64,000 bases of DNA from Leifsonia soli (GTDB lineage Bacteria > Actinomycetota > Actinomycetes > Actinomycetales > Microbacteriaceae). Under the pieces are notes generated by a model. That model saw only the letters and a program-made list of their open reading frames with translations, was not told where the DNA came from and did not search any database. The position numbers were made by a program, and so were the translations under genes. Each line of letters starts with the position of its first letter. Within the stretch, counting starts at the first letter, position 1. Below are positions 35,784-48,504 of this stretch, piece after piece. The stretch is from positions 372,001-436,000 of the forward strand of contig NZ_JACCBJ010000001.1 in NCBI RefSeq assembly GCF_013408745.1, read 5' to 3'.

Positions 35784-36680
35784 CTAGCGGAGGGCGGTCG
35801 TGGCGCGGTCGCGCGTCGTGAGGTCGCGGTGCGTGGCGGCGGCGCGCCAGCCGTCGGCGGTGAGGAGGTCGCGGATCGCCGCGCCCTGCAGCTCGCCGTG
35901 CTCCAGCACGAGCGTGCCGCCGGGGTGGAGCAGGCGCCGGGCCACCCGGGAGATCGTGCGCACCACATCCAGCCCGTCCGGTCCGCCGTAGAGCGCGGCG
36001 TGCGGGTCGTGGAGACGGACCTCGGGGTCGCGCGGGATGGCGTCGTCCGGCACATACGGCGGGTTCGAGATGACGACGTCCACCGTCCCGTCGAGCTGTG
36101 GGAGCGCGTCGGCGAGGTCGATGAAGACCGGCGTCAGGTTCGTCGCGCCCACCTCGTCGATGTTCCTGCGCGCCCAGATGAACGCCTCCGGCGAGTTCTC
36201 GACGGCGTAGACGCGTGCGTGCGGCACCTCCGTGGCGAGAGCCAGAGCGATGGCGCCGCTCCCGGTGCCCAGGTCGACGGCGACCGGCTCGGGCGAGGCG
36301 ACCGCGCGAAGCGCGTCGATCGCGAACTGCGCCACCTGCTCCGTCTCCGGACGCGGTACGAAGACGCCCGGCCCGACGGTGAGCTCGAGCGACCGGAACG
36401 GGGCGCGCCCCGTGATGTGCTGCAAAGGCTCGCGGGCGGCGCGGCGCTCCACGAGCGACCGCAGGACGCCGGCATCCTCGGCGGAGAGCGTCTCGTCCAT
36501 CACCACGAGCGCCTGCACCCGACCGCGGCCGACGCCGAGCACGTGGCCGATCAGGAGCTCGGCGTCCACCTCCGGGTCGGGGACGCTCGCCCGCGCCAGC
36601 ACGGCGACGGCGTCCTCGCGCAGGGAGCGGACGGAGGCAGCGCCGGGGGATGCGCCGGAAGCGGGGGTGGTGGGGGTCAT
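35784..36680 (-). CDS. prmC: Peptide chain release factor N5-glutamine methyltransferase
   Basis: This 298-residue enzyme methylates the Gln of the GGQ motif in release factors. It has the N-terminal helical domain (ELLIGHVLGVGRGRV), a REPLQHITGRAPFRSLEL block, SAM-binding VAVDLGTGSGAIALALA and the catalytic VISNPPYVP. In many bacteria prmC directly follows prfA on the same strand; here it is inverted and convergent. The ATG at 36680 has TAGGCT 9 nt upstream and no good ribosome-binding site, so it may be leaderless. Confidence 0.94.
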   Translation of the reverse strand: MTPTTPASGASPGAASVRSLREDAVAVLARASVPDPEVDAELLIGHVLGVGRGRVQALVVMDETLSAEDAGVLRSLVERRAAREPLQHITGRAPFRSLELTVGPGVFVPRPETEQVAQFAIDALRAVASPEPVAVDLGTGSGAIALALATEVPHARVYAVENSPEAFIWARRNIDEVGATNLTPVFIDLADALPQLDGTVDVVISNPPYVPDDAIPRDPEVRLHDPHAALYGGPDGLDVVRTISRVARRLLHPGGTLVLEHGELQGAAIRDLLTADGWRAAATHRDLTTRDRATTALR

Positions 36681-36714
36681 CGCCAGAAGAGCCTAGCGCC
36701 TGACGCACGCCGTC

Positions 36715-36720
36715 TAGAGT
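36715..36720 (+). promoter_or_regulatory. Candidate -10 box of cysK
   Basis: TAGAGT lies 61 bp before the cysK ATG in the divergent gap with prmC. It implies an approximately 55-nt leader. Confidence 0.4.
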
Positions 36721-36781
36721 GGAGACGCGATCACGCATCCCCCTGTCGTCATCCACCGTACGAGAGCACGAGGAAGAGACC

Positions 36782-37720
36782 ATGTCAGGTCACATCTACG
36801 AGAACGTCACCCAGGCGGTCGGACGCACGCCGCTCGTCCGCCTCAACCGGCTGACCGAGGGCGTCGACGCGACGGTGCTGGCGAAGCTGGAGTTCTACAA
36901 CCCGGCCGGCAGCGTCAAAGACCGCATCGGCGTCGCGATCGTCGACGCCGCCGAGAAGGCGGGCGCTCTCGCCCCGGGCGGCACCATCGTCGAGGCCACC
37001 AGCGGCAACACCGGCATCGCGCTCGCCATGGTCGGCGCGGCGCGCGGCTATAAGGTCATCCTCGCCATGCCGGAGACCGCGAGCAAGGAGCGCCGCGTGC
37101 TCCTGCGCGCGTTCGGCGCCGAGGTCGTGCTGACCCCTGGCCCCGATGGGATGCGCGGAGCGGTCGAGACCGCCCAGGAGATCGTCGCCACGACCGACAA
37201 CGCCATCTGGGCGCGGCAGTTCGCCAACGAGGCCAACCCGGCCATCCACCGCGCCACGACGGCGGAGGAGATCTGGGAGGACACCGACGGCGGCGTCGAC
37301 ATCTTCGTCGCGGGCGTCGGGACCGGCGGCACGATCACGGGCGTCGGCCAGGTGCTGAAGGAGCGCAAGCCCGGTGTGACGGTGGTCGCCGTCGAGCCGC
37401 TCGACTCGCCCATCCTGAACGGCGGAAAGCCCGGTCCGCACAAGATCCAGGGGATCGGCGCGAACTTCGTGCCGGAGATCCTCGACACCACGGTCTACGA
37501 CGAGGTGGTCGACGTCTCCTTCGATGACGCCCTCGACGTGGCCAAGCGCCTCGCCAGCGAGGAGGGCATCCTCGCCGGCATCTCGTCCGGGGCCATCGTC
37601 TGGGCGGCGCTGCAGCTCGCCAAGCGGCCCGAGAACGCCGGCAAGACCATCGTCGCGATCGTCTGCGACACCGGGGAGCGGTACATCTCGACGCCGCTCT
37701 GGGCCGACCTGCTGGACTGA
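36782..37720 (+). CDS. cysK: Cysteine synthase A (O-acetylserine sulfhydrylase)
   Basis: This 312-residue fold-type II PLP enzyme has the PLP Lys46 in [23 protein letters not shown] (substrate loop), [14 protein letters not shown] (phosphate cup) and [10 protein letters not shown]. It makes cysteine from O-acetylserine and sulfide. The ATG at 36782 follows GAGGAAG at 8 nt. cysE follows 5 bp later, so the full serine-to-cysteine route and the cysteine synthase complex are encoded by one operon. Confidence 0.96.
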   Translation: MSGHIYENVTQAVGRTPLVRLNRLTEGVDATVLAKLEFYNPAGSVKDRIGVAIVDAAEKAGALAPGGTIVEATSGNTGIALAMVGAARGYKVILAMPETASKERRVLLRAFGAEVVLTPGPDGMRGAVETAQEIVATTDNAIWARQFANEANPAIHRATTAEEIWEDTDGGVDIFVAGVGTGGTITGVGQVLKERKPGVTVVAVEPLDSPILNGGKPGPHKIQGIGANFVPEILDTTVYDEVVDVSFDDALDVAKRLASEEGILAGISSGAIVWAALQLAKRPENAGKTIVAIVCDTGERYISTPLWADLLD

Positions 37721-37725
37721 ACGGG

Positions 37726-38295
37726 GTGCCGATCTTCCGAGCGCGCGAGGACATCCGCAACGCGCGCAGGCACGACCCGGCGGCCCGCACCGCCTTTGAA
37801 GTCGCCACCGCGTACTCCGGGCTGCACGCCATCTGGTCGTACCGGGTGGCGCACCGGATGTGGCGGTCGGGGCTGCGAACGCCCGCCCGCCTGCTGTCGC
37901 AGTTCACCCGCTTCCTGACCGGCATCGAGATCCACCCGGGCGCGCGCATCGGCCGCCGCTTCTTCATCGATCACGGGATGGGCGTGGTGATCGGCGAGAC
38001 CACCTGGGTCGGCGACGACGTCATGCTCTATCACGGCGTCACGCTGGGCGGCCGGGGGAGCGGGCACGGCAAGCGGCACCCCACCGTCGAGGACGGCGTG
38101 ATCGTCGGAGCGGGAGCCAAGGTGCTCGGCGCGATCACCATCGGAGCGCACTCGGTCATCGGCGCGAACGCGGTCGTGACGCGGGATGCTCCGCCCGACT
38201 CCCTGCTCGTCGGCGTGCCCGCGCATCCTCGCCCGCGCTCCGGTCATGAGCAGATCGCCGGCGACGACTGGATCGACCCCGCCATCTACATCTGA
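37726..38295 (+). CDS. cysE: Serine O-acetyltransferase
   Basis: This 189-residue left-handed beta-helix acetyltransferase contains hexapeptide repeats ([49 protein letters not shown]) and the catalytic His region [10 protein letters not shown]. It is the short form lacking much of the N-terminal domain of E. coli CysE, as in many Gram-positive bacteria. The C-terminal Ile (PAIYI) is the residue by which CysE docks into the CysK active site. The start is GTG at 37726. Confidence 0.95.
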   Translation: MPIFRAREDIRNARRHDPAARTAFEVATAYSGLHAIWSYRVAHRMWRSGLRTPARLLSQFTRFLTGIEIHPGARIGRRFFIDHGMGVVIGETTWVGDDVMLYHGVTLGGRGSGHGKRHPTVEDGVIVGAGAKVLGAITIGAHSVIGANAVVTRDAPPDSLLVGVPAHPRPRSGHEQIAGDDWIDPAIYI

Positions 38296-38304
38296 CCCGC
38301 CCCA

Positions 38305-38370
38305 CCGTCGAGTCCGCGATTCTTGCACGCTCCGACGGCGTGTCGTGTGCAAAGTTTGCGGACTCGACGG
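38305..38370. repeat. 66-bp palindromic element, copy B (inverted)
   Basis: The arms at 38305-38330 and 38345-38370 flank a 14-nt centre, the same 26-14-26 plan as copy A. The right arm, read on the minus strand, matches the left arm of copy A at 25 of 26 positions, so B is inverted relative to A. Outer CCCA/TGGG bases extend the pairing to about 30 bp. It lies between convergent cysE and the HAD gene. Confidence 0.75.
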
Positions 38371-38391
38371 TGGGGGACCGGGGAAAGGGGG

Positions 38392-39018
38392 TCAGCGGGC
38401 GGCGAAGGCGTGGAGGGCGTCGAGCATGCCGTCGGTGTCGAAGGTGCCGTCGTCGCGCTTCACGAAGTGGAAGGCGTGCATCCCGCAGGCGCGGGCACCC
38501 TCGACGTTGGCGATCGAGTCGTCGAAGAGGATGGCGTCCTCCGGCCGCACGCCGAACCGCCCGAGCGCCCTGGTGTAGATCCGGCGCTCCGGCTTCCGCG
38601 CGCCGAGCACGGCCGACACCAGGTCGTTGTCCTGCAGCACGTCGACGATCTCGGGCGTCAGAACCGGGAGCGAGTCCTTGAACGGGATGGGGTTGTTCGA
38701 CAGCAGCGACACCGTCCCCAGCGTCGCGGCCTCGTGCAGCGCCGCGATCGCCCCGGGGACGGGCGTCATCGCCGCCTTGCGCGCCTCCTGCCACTGCGCG
38801 AGCGTCAGCCGGGCTCCGGTGACCTCGGCGAACGCCTCCAGGTACTCCTCGCTGGTGGAGTACTCGCCGATCTCGGCGGCGCGCTCGTGGCCGCCCGCCC
38901 ACCAGCTCGACGCGAGCCGGTACTGGCTCACACCGCCCAGCTCCGCGAGCTTGGGCAGCCGCTTGTGGAAGTCGTAGTCGTAGAGCGTCTTGTCGCAGTC
39001 GAAGAAGTAGACGTCCAT
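38392..39018 (-). CDS. HAD-family hydrolase
   Basis: This 208-residue protein has HAD motif I FFDCDKTLYDYD (nucleophile Asp7, general acid Asp9), motif II SLLSNNP, motif III around ARKPERRIY and motif IV ILFDDSIANVEGA. A helical cap lies between motifs I and II. It resembles pyrimidine 5'-nucleotidase/SDT1-like and YihX-like phosphatases; the substrate is unknown. GATACT lies 7 nt before the ATG on the minus strand, suggesting a leaderless start. Confidence 0.87.
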   Translation of the reverse strand: MDVYFFDCDKTLYDYDFHKRLPKLAELGGVSQYRLASSWWAGGHERAAEIGEYSTSEEYLEAFAEVTGARLTLAQWQEARKAAMTPVPGAIAALHEAATLGTVSLLSNNPIPFKDSLPVLTPEIVDVLQDNDLVSAVLGARKPERRIYTRALGRFGVRPEDAILFDDSIANVEGARACGMHAFHFVKRDDGTFDTDGMLDALHAFAAR

Positions 39019-39077
39019 CCCCTCCAGTATCGTCCTCCCAGTCTGTGTGTCCGCGCCCCGGCTATCATTGAGCCGTC

Positions 39078-39788
39078 ATGGCTCCCATCTACGACTGCTC
39101 CGTCGACTCCGAGCTGCTCACCGGTATGCGCCTCGCACGGGCTGCGATCGGGCGCGGCGAACTCGTCGTCATCCCCACCGACACGGTGTACGGGGTGGCC
39201 GCCGACGCCTTCAGCCCCGCCGCCGTCCAGCGGCTGCTCGATGCGAAGGGACGCGGGCGGCAGTCGCCGCCTCCCGTGCTGGTCCCCGGCATCCCGACGC
39301 TCGCCGCCCTCGCCGAGCGGGTGCCGGACGAGGTGGATGCGCTGGTCCAGGCGTTCTGGCCGGGCGGCCTCACGATCGTCCTGCCCGCGTCGCCATCCCT
39401 CGTCTGGGACCTCGGCGAGACGAAGGGCACGGTCGCCCTCCGCATGCCGAAGGACACGATCGCGCTCGAGCTGCTGTCCGAGACCGGCCCGCTCGCCGTG
39501 TCGTCCGCGAATCTGACCGGCCGCCCGGCCGCGCGCACCGCCGCCGAGGCCGAAGCCATGCTGGGCGACGCGATCTCCGTCTACCTCGACGGGGGAGAGG
39601 CCGGCTCCGCCTACGAGCGCATCGAGGGCAAGGACTCGTCGTCGACGATCGTGGACGCGACGGCCCTGGCCGCCGGCGTCGGGGGTCTGCGCATGCTGCG
39701 TCACGGCGTCATCTCGGCCGAGCAGCTGCGCGAGGTCGTCGGCGACGTGCTGGACGAGCCGGCGGCCGCTGCGGACGCCGCCCCGTGA
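39078..39788 (+). CDS. Threonylcarbamoyl-AMP synthase (Sua5/YrdC/YwlC)
   Basis: This 236-residue protein has the YrdC fold: GELVVIPTDTVYGVAADAFS at the N-terminus, KGRGRQSPPPVLV (normally KxRPxxxPL, here slightly altered), WPGGLTIVL and the SSANLTGRPA block. It makes threonylcarbamoyl-AMP for the t6A37 modification of ANN-reading tRNAs. The ATG has TATCAT 9 nt upstream and is probably near-leaderless. Its stop overlaps the next gene (GTGA). The usual upstream neighbour prmC is absent from this side. Confidence 0.92.
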   Translation: MAPIYDCSVDSELLTGMRLARAAIGRGELVVIPTDTVYGVAADAFSPAAVQRLLDAKGRGRQSPPPVLVPGIPTLAALAERVPDEVDALVQAFWPGGLTIVLPASPSLVWDLGETKGTVALRMPKDTIALELLSETGPLAVSSANLTGRPAARTAAEAEAMLGDAISVYLDGGEAGSAYERIEGKDSSSTIVDATALAAGVGGLRMLRHGVISAEQLREVVGDVLDEPAAAADAAP

Positions 39789-41026
39789 CTCTCCTCCTCG
39801 CCCTCGCTCTGATCTCGGCCGTCATCACGTTCGGGATGTCGTTCGTCGTCTACAAGCTGGCGATGCGGTACCGCCTGTACCCGAAGATCCGGGCACGCGA
39901 TGTGCACACCCGGCCGACGCCCCGCCTCGGCGGTGTGGCGATGTTCCTCGGCATCCTGGTGGCGTTCGGCGTCTCGTGGCTGCTGTCGAGCCAGTTCGGC
40001 GTCCTGACGCTGATCTTCTCCGACCAGGGCCCGATCCTCGCGATCCTGGGCGCATCCCTGCTCATCGTCGTGCTCGGCGTCGTCGACGACATCTGGGACC
40101 TCGACTGGATGACGAAGCTGGCCGGGCAGTTCGTGGCCGCGGGACTCGTCGCCTGGCTCGGCGTGCAGATCTACTCGCTGCCGATCGGCGGCCTCACGGT
40201 GGGCTCGCCGGTGATGTCGATCATCATCACCCTCTTCGCCATCGTGCTGGTGATGAACGCGATCAACTTCATCGACGGCCTGGACGGCCTGGTCGCGGGG
40301 GTCGCACTCATCGCGAACGGCACGTTCCTCGTCTACACGTACCTCCTGCAGCGCGAGATCAGCCCGCAGAACTACTTCAGCCTGGCCGGCGTCATCGCCG
40401 CCATCCTGGTCGGGGCGTGCGCCGGGTTCCTGCCGCTCAACTGGCATCCGGCGAAGATGTTCATGGGGGATGCGGGCGCCCTGCTGATCGGTCTGCTGAT
40501 GGCGACGTCGGCGATCTCGGTGACGGGGACCATCAACCCGCAGGACCTGCTGACGCTCGGCCGGTCGTCGCTCGTCCCGGCGTTCATCCCGATCATCCTG
40601 CCGTTCGCGGTGCTCATCATCCCGCTGCTCGACTTCGGGCTCGCCGTCATCCGGCGCCTGCGGGCCGGGAAGTCGCCGTTCAGCGCCGACCGCAAGCACC
40701 TGCACCATCGCCTGCTCGACATGGGTCATACCCACCTGCACGCTGTCCTCATCTTCTACGCGTGGACTGCCGTGCTGTCGATCGGCTGCCTGCTGTTCTT
40801 CTTCGACCCGTATTGGATGGCGATCGTCTTCGTCGCGATCGGGCTCGTCGTCTGCACCGCCTTCACGCTCGCTCCGTTGAGCCGCAGGAAGGCGAACGAG
40901 GCGGTCGCCGAGCTCGCCCCCGCCGGCAGCCGCGAAGCCGCGGAGACGGCCCGCTTCGACCAGCTCGATGCGGCGAGCGAAGGCGCCTCCGCATCCCCGA
41001 CCCCCCTGACCGAGGAGACCCGATGA
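39785..41026 (+). CDS. wecA: MraY/WecA-family undecaprenyl-phosphate glycosyl-1-phosphate transferase
   Basis: This 413-residue membrane protein has about 11 helices and WecA/TagO signatures: RPTPRLGGVAMF, GVVDDIWDLDWM (Asp-rich), NAINFIDGLDGLVAG, MFMGDAGALLIGLLMA and the cytoplasmic HLHHRLLDMGH. It would transfer GlcNAc-1-P or a similar sugar-phosphate to undecaprenyl phosphate to start a cell-envelope polymer. The C-terminal 60 residues are cytoplasmic and charged. It overlaps sua5 and the atpI-like gene by 4 nt each, linking envelope synthesis to the ATP synthase operon. Confidence 0.9.
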   Translation: MTLLLALALISAVITFGMSFVVYKLAMRYRLYPKIRARDVHTRPTPRLGGVAMFLGILVAFGVSWLLSSQFGVLTLIFSDQGPILAILGASLLIVVLGVVDDIWDLDWMTKLAGQFVAAGLVAWLGVQIYSLPIGGLTVGSPVMSIIITLFAIVLVMNAINFIDGLDGLVAGVALIANGTFLVYTYLLQREISPQNYFSLAGVIAAILVGACAGFLPLNWHPAKMFMGDAGALLIGLLMATSAISVTGTINPQDLLTLGRSSLVPAFIPIILPFAVLIIPLLDFGLAVIRRLRAGKSPFSADRKHLHHRLLDMGHTHLHAVLIFYAWTAVLSIGCLLFFFDPYWMAIVFVAIGLVVCTAFTLAPLSRRKANEAVAELAPAGSREAAETARFDQLDAASEGASASPTPLTEETR

Positions 41027-41517
41027 CCGACCAGCAGGACGGGGCCACCGCCCCGCGGCCGGCCCAGCCGCCCGCCCAGCCGACCTCGACGCCCGTGCTG
41101 CGGGACGTGCTCAAGTACGGCCTGATCCTGGCCGCGGTGATCGCGGTCGCCGGGATGCTGCTCGGCGGTCTCTTCGCGGGCTGGGTCGGCGTCACCAGCG
41201 CCCTGATCGGCACGGCCATGGCGGCGGTGTTCCTCTCGATCACCGCGCTGAGCATCCTGATCGCCAACCGCTTCATCGGCACCGATCTCTTCGTCGGGCT
41301 GTTCTTCGGCATCGTCCTCGGCGGCTGGATCCTCAAGTTCGTGCTGTTCCTGGTGCTCGCGATCCTGCTGCGCGACCAGCCCTGGATCAACCCGGTTGTG
41401 CTGTTCCTCAGCCTCATCGCCGGCGTGATCGGATCGCTCGTCGTTGACATGATCGTGGTCTTCCGCTCCCGCGTGCCCTACGTCAGCGACGTGACGCTGC
41501 CGGGGGAGAAGCGCTGA
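41023..41517 (+). CDS. AtpI-like membrane protein at the head of the ATP synthase operon
   Basis: This 164-residue protein has a Pro/Gln-rich N-terminus and four predicted helices (YGLILAAVIAVAGMLLGG; ALIGTAMAAVFLSITALSIL; FVGLFFGIVLGGWILKFVLF; VVLFLSLIAGVIGSLVVDM). Position and topology match the atpI (UncI) gene that often precedes atpB and helps assemble the c-ring or handle Mg2+. Sequence is poorly conserved in this family, so the name is by context. The ATG overlaps the wecA stop (ATGA). Confidence 0.75.
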   Translation: MTDQQDGATAPRPAQPPAQPTSTPVLRDVLKYGLILAAVIAVAGMLLGGLFAGWVGVTSALIGTAMAAVFLSITALSILIANRFIGTDLFVGLFFGIVLGGWILKFVLFLVLAILLRDQPWINPVVLFLSLIAGVIGSLVVDMIVVFRSRVPYVSDVTLPGEKR

Positions 41518-41544
41518 CCCGTATCCAATTCGTTATGGGCTGAA

Positions 41545-41559
41545 AACTCTTGTAGAGTT
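41545..41559 (+). promoter_or_regulatory. Inverted repeat and -10 box before atpB
   Basis: AACTCT-TGT-AGAGTT is a perfect 6-3-6 inverted repeat. The hexamer TAGAGT (41553-41558) inside it matches the -10 consensus. An internal promoter for atpBEFHAGDC is plausible, with a leader of about 120 nt. Confidence 0.45.
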
Positions 41560-41693
41560 ATCAGCGATCCCCACCCCGTTCGCGCCCGAGAAACCCTGAG
41601 GTCGCGAGAAGTGCAGGGTGTCCCACCGTTCGTCGTCGCGAGAGCTCCCAGCTCGACGCCCCGAAACAGGAGATAGCGCTGTTAGCTAACGCT

Positions 41694-42762
<1,069 letters not shown>

Positions 42763-42790
42763 TCCTCTTTTCCCTCAGTAAGGAGGAACC

Positions 42791-43363
42791 ATGCTCAAGA
42801 GTGTGGTGATCGCAGCCTCAGAGGGGTCGCACAACCCGCTGATCCCGGAGTGGCCGGACATCATCGGCGCGCTTCTCTGCTTCCTGATCATCCTGTTCTT
42901 CTTCTGGAAGCTCGTGCTTCCGCGCATGAAGAAGCTGCTGGATGAGCGCGCAGAGGCGATCGAGGGCAACATCGAGAAGGCCGACGAGGCGCAGCGCAAG
43001 GCCGAGGCCCTGCTGGAGGAGTACACCGCCCAGCTCGCCGAGGCGCGTGCGGAGGCGGGCAAGATCCGCGAGACCGCCCGCGTCGACGGCCAGAAGATCG
43101 TCGCGGAGGCCCGCGAGGCCGCCGCGACGGAGGCCGCGCGCGTGACCGCCCAGGCGCAGGCGCAGCTCGAGGCGGAGCGTCAGACGGCGCTCGTCCAGCT
43201 GCGCAGCGAGGTCGGTTCGCTGGCGATCGACCTGGCGTCGACCGTCGTGCGCGAGGCCCTCGACGAGGACAAGCGTGCACAGGCGATCGTGGACCGCTTC
43301 CTGGCGGACCTCGAGGCCGACGAGAAGGCTCAGGCCGACCAGAAGGCAGGATCGGGCAACTGA
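42791..43363 (+). CDS. atpF: F0F1 ATP synthase subunit B
   Basis: This 190-residue subunit has a short N-terminus, one membrane helix (about residues 24-43; IIGALLCFLIILFFFWKLVL) and a long charged coiled coil (EAIEGNIEKADEAQRKAEAL and beyond) that forms the peripheral stalk. The ATG follows AAGGAGG. Its TGA shares its last base with the atpH ATG. Confidence 0.97.
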   Translation: MLKSVVIAASEGSHNPLIPEWPDIIGALLCFLIILFFFWKLVLPRMKKLLDERAEAIEGNIEKADEAQRKAEALLEEYTAQLAEARAEAGKIRETARVDGQKIVAEAREAAATEAARVTAQAQAQLEAERQTALVQLRSEVGSLAIDLASTVVREALDEDKRAQAIVDRFLADLEADEKAQADQKAGSGN

Positions 43364-44154
43364 TGGGAAGCGCCACCAGAGAAGCGTTGGCCCGATCCGT
43401 CTCGGCTCTCGCCGACCTCGGGTCCACGGCCGATCTGGCGACGGCCGAGGACCTGTTCAGTGCAGGGCGAGTCGTCGCGGACTCGGCCCAGCTCCGAGCC
43501 GTCCTCGGCGACCCCACGGTCTCGGCCGAGGGCAAGACGGCGCTCGTGAAGCGCGTCTTCCGCTCGCTCTCGGCTCCGGCCGTCGGACTGCTCACCGTCA
43601 TCGCCGCCCAGCGCTGGTCGTCTCACGACGACCTGCTCGGCGCGATCGAGGAGCTCGGGATCCGTGCCATCGCAGGCTCTGCACCGCGGAACGTCGACAT
43701 CGTCGCCGAGCTGCTGACCTTCGGAGGCGCCGTGACCTCCGACGCGCGCCTCGAGCTCGCGCTGCGCAGCAAGCTCGCATCGCCCGACTCCAAGGTCGCA
43801 CTCGTCGAGCGGCTGCTCGACGGGAAGGCGTCGAAGGAGACCGTCGCCATCGTGCGCCAGCTCGTCGCGCAGCCCCGCGGCCGCAGCGTCCGCGAGTCGC
43901 TCCGGGCGGCCGCGCGCATGGTGGCCGCGCAGTCGGGCCAGACGATCGCGACGGTCTACGCCGCGTCCCCGCTGCCCGCGGCCCAGGCCGAGCGCCTGCG
44001 CACGGTTCTCAGCGCCTCCTACGGCGACCTCAGGATCAACCAGGTCGTCGACCCCTCGATCATCGGCGGATTGCGGGTGCAGATCGGTGACGACGTCATC
44101 GATGGAAGCATCGCGTCGCGTCTGGCCGAACTCCGGCTTCAGCTGGCGGGCTGA
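43363..44154 (+). CDS. atpH: F0F1 ATP synthase subunit delta
   Basis: This 263-residue delta subunit joins the peripheral stalk to the alpha3-beta3 head. The N-terminal helical domain and the C-terminal block [20 protein letters not shown] followed by GSIASRL are characteristic. It is longer than the 177-residue E. coli subunit but normal for actinobacteria. It starts with the ATG overlapping the atpF stop. Confidence 0.95.
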   Translation: MGSATREALARSVSALADLGSTADLATAEDLFSAGRVVADSAQLRAVLGDPTVSAEGKTALVKRVFRSLSAPAVGLLTVIAAQRWSSHDDLLGAIEELGIRAIAGSAPRNVDIVAELLTFGGAVTSDARLELALRSKLASPDSKVALVERLLDGKASKETVAIVRQLVAQPRGRSVRESLRAAARMVAAQSGQTIATVYAASPLPAAQAERLRTVLSASYGDLRINQVVDPSIIGGLRVQIGDDVIDGSIASRLAELRLQLAG

Positions 44155-44176
44155 CCGCCTCAAGATAGGAATCACA

Positions 44177-45814
44177 ATGGCAGACACACAGATCAGCCCC
44201 GACGACATCCGCGACGCGCTCAAGGACTTCGTCACCACATACGAGCCGGCGTCCGCACAGGCCACCGAGATCGGCCACGTGATCGACGCCTCCGACGGCA
44301 TCGCGCACGTCGAGGGCCTCCCGAGCGTGATGGCCAACGAGCTCATCCGCTTCGCCGACGGCACCCTGGGCCTCGCCCAGAACCTCGACGAGAACGAGGT
44401 CGGCGTGGTCGTGCTCGGCGAGTTCGACCACATCGTCGAGGGCATGGAGGTGACCCGCACCGGCGAGGTCCTCTCCGTCCCGGTCGGCGACGGCTACCTC
44501 GGCCGCGTGGTCGACCCGCTCGGCAACCCGATCGACGGCCTCGGCGAGATCGCCAGCGAGGGCCGCCGCGAGCTCGAGCTCCAGGCGCCCGGCGTCATGC
44601 AGCGCAAGTCGGTGCACGAGCCGCTGCAGACCGGCATCAAGGCCATCGACGCGATGATCCCGGTCGGCCGCGGTCAGCGCCAGCTGATCATCGGCGACCG
44701 CCAGACCGGTAAGACGGCCATCGCGATCGACACGATCATCAACCAGAAGGCCAACTGGGAGTCCGGCGACGTCAACAAGCAGGTCCGCTGCATCTACGTC
44801 GCCATCGGTCAGAAGGGCTCGACCATCGCCTCGGTGAAGGGCGCGCTCGAGGACGCCGGCGCGATGGAGTACACCACCATCGTCGCGGCCCCCGCCTCCG
44901 ACCCGGCCGGCTTCAAGTACCTCGCCCCCTACACCGGCTCGGCCATCGGCCAGCACTGGATGTACGGCGGCAAGCACGTCCTCATCGTCTTCGACGACCT
45001 GTCCAAGCAGGCCGAGGCCTACCGCGCCGTGTCGCTCCTCCTCCGTCGTCCGCCAGGACGCGAGGCCTACCCGGGTGACGTCTTCTACCTGCACTCCCGC
45101 CTGCTGGAGCGTTGCGCGAAGCTCTCCGACGAGCTGGGCGCCGGCTCGATGACCGGTCTGCCGATCATCGAGACGAAGGCGAACGACGTCTCCGCGTACA
45201 TCCCGACCAACGTGATCTCGATCACCGACGGCCAGATCTTCCTGCAGTCCGACCTCTTCAACGCCAACCAGCGCCCCGCGGTCGATGTCGGCATCTCGGT
45301 CTCGCGAGTCGGCGGCGACGCGCAGGTGAAGTCCATCAAGAAGGTCTCCGGCACGCTCAAGCTCGAGCTGGCGCAGTACCGCTCGCTCGAGGCGTTCGCG
45401 ATGTTCGCGTCCGACCTCGACGCGGCGAGCCGCCGTCAGCTGGCGCGCGGCGCCCGCCTCACCGAGCTGCTCAAGCAGCCGCAGTACTCGCCGTTCCCGG
45501 TGGAGGAGCAGGTCGTCTCGATCTGGGCCGGCACCAACGGCAAGCTGGACGAGGTCGCCGTCGAGGACGTCCTGCGCTTCGAGGCCGAGCTGCTCGACCA
45601 CCTGCGCCGCAACACCGACATCCTCGACACGTTGCGCGACACCAACGTCCTCGACGACGACACGGTGGCGAAGCTCGACTCCGAGGTGGACAAATTCAAG
45701 CTCGAGTTCCAGACCGGCGAGGGCAAGCCGCTCGCCTCGGTCGGACGCGAGGAGTTCCAGGCCATCGACGAGGACGAGGTCGACCAGGAGCGCATCGTCA
45801 AGGCCCGGCGCTGA
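44177..45814 (+). CDS. atpA: F0F1 ATP synthase subunit alpha
   Basis: This 545-residue non-catalytic nucleotide-binding subunit has Walker [34 protein letters not shown] and the arginine finger region [17 protein letters not shown] followed by SVSRVGG. The C-terminal extension rich in acidic residues ([16 protein letters not shown]) is typical of actinobacteria. The ATG at 44177 has AAGATAGGAA upstream. Confidence 0.97.
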   Translation: MADTQISPDDIRDALKDFVTTYEPASAQATEIGHVIDASDGIAHVEGLPSVMANELIRFADGTLGLAQNLDENEVGVVVLGEFDHIVEGMEVTRTGEVLSVPVGDGYLGRVVDPLGNPIDGLGEIASEGRRELELQAPGVMQRKSVHEPLQTGIKAIDAMIPVGRGQRQLIIGDRQTGKTAIAIDTIINQKANWESGDVNKQVRCIYVAIGQKGSTIASVKGALEDAGAMEYTTIVAAPASDPAGFKYLAPYTGSAIGQHWMYGGKHVLIVFDDLSKQAEAYRAVSLLLRRPPGREAYPGDVFYLHSRLLERCAKLSDELGAGSMTGLPIIETKANDVSAYIPTNVISITDGQIFLQSDLFNANQRPAVDVGISVSRVGGDAQVKSIKKVSGTLKLELAQYRSLEAFAMFASDLDAASRRQLARGARLTELLKQPQYSPFPVEEQVVSIWAGTNGKLDEVAVEDVLRFEAELLDHLRRNTDILDTLRDTNVLDDDTVAKLDSEVDKFKLEFQTGEGKPLASVGREEFQAIDEDEVDQERIVKARR

Positions 45815-45851
45815 GCGCTGAGCCCACGAGAGACTAGATACTAGGAGAGAC

Positions 45852-48240
<2,389 letters not shown>

Positions 48241-48242
48241 CA

Positions 48243-48503
48243 ATGGCTGTCCTCAACGTCAGCGTCGTCGCCGCCGACCACGAAGTGTGGTCGGGTGAGG
48301 CGAGCATGGTCGTGGCGCGCACCGTGGAAGGGCAGATCGGTATCCTGCCCGGCCACGAGCCGCTGCTGGCCATCCTCGCGCAGGGCGAGGTGCGCGTGAC
48401 CCTGAACGGGGGCGAGTCGATCACGGCGAACGCCGATGACGGCTTCCTCTCCGTCGAGAACAACACGGTCACCATCGTGGCCCGTCAGGCTGAGCTGGTC
48501 TGA
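48243..48503 (+). CDS. atpC: F0F1 ATP synthase subunit epsilon
   Basis: This 86-residue subunit has the N-terminal beta-sandwich (LNVSVVAADHEVWSGEASMV, GQIGILPGHEPLLAIL) but essentially lacks the C-terminal two-helix domain of the E. coli 139-residue subunit. The short form is common in actinobacteria and would lack the helical brake on ATP hydrolysis. A P-loop kinase gene starts 1 bp after its stop. Confidence 0.93.
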   Translation: MAVLNVSVVAADHEVWSGEASMVVARTVEGQIGILPGHEPLLAILAQGEVRVTLNGGESITANADDGFLSVENNTVTIVARQAELV

Positions 48504-48504
48504 C

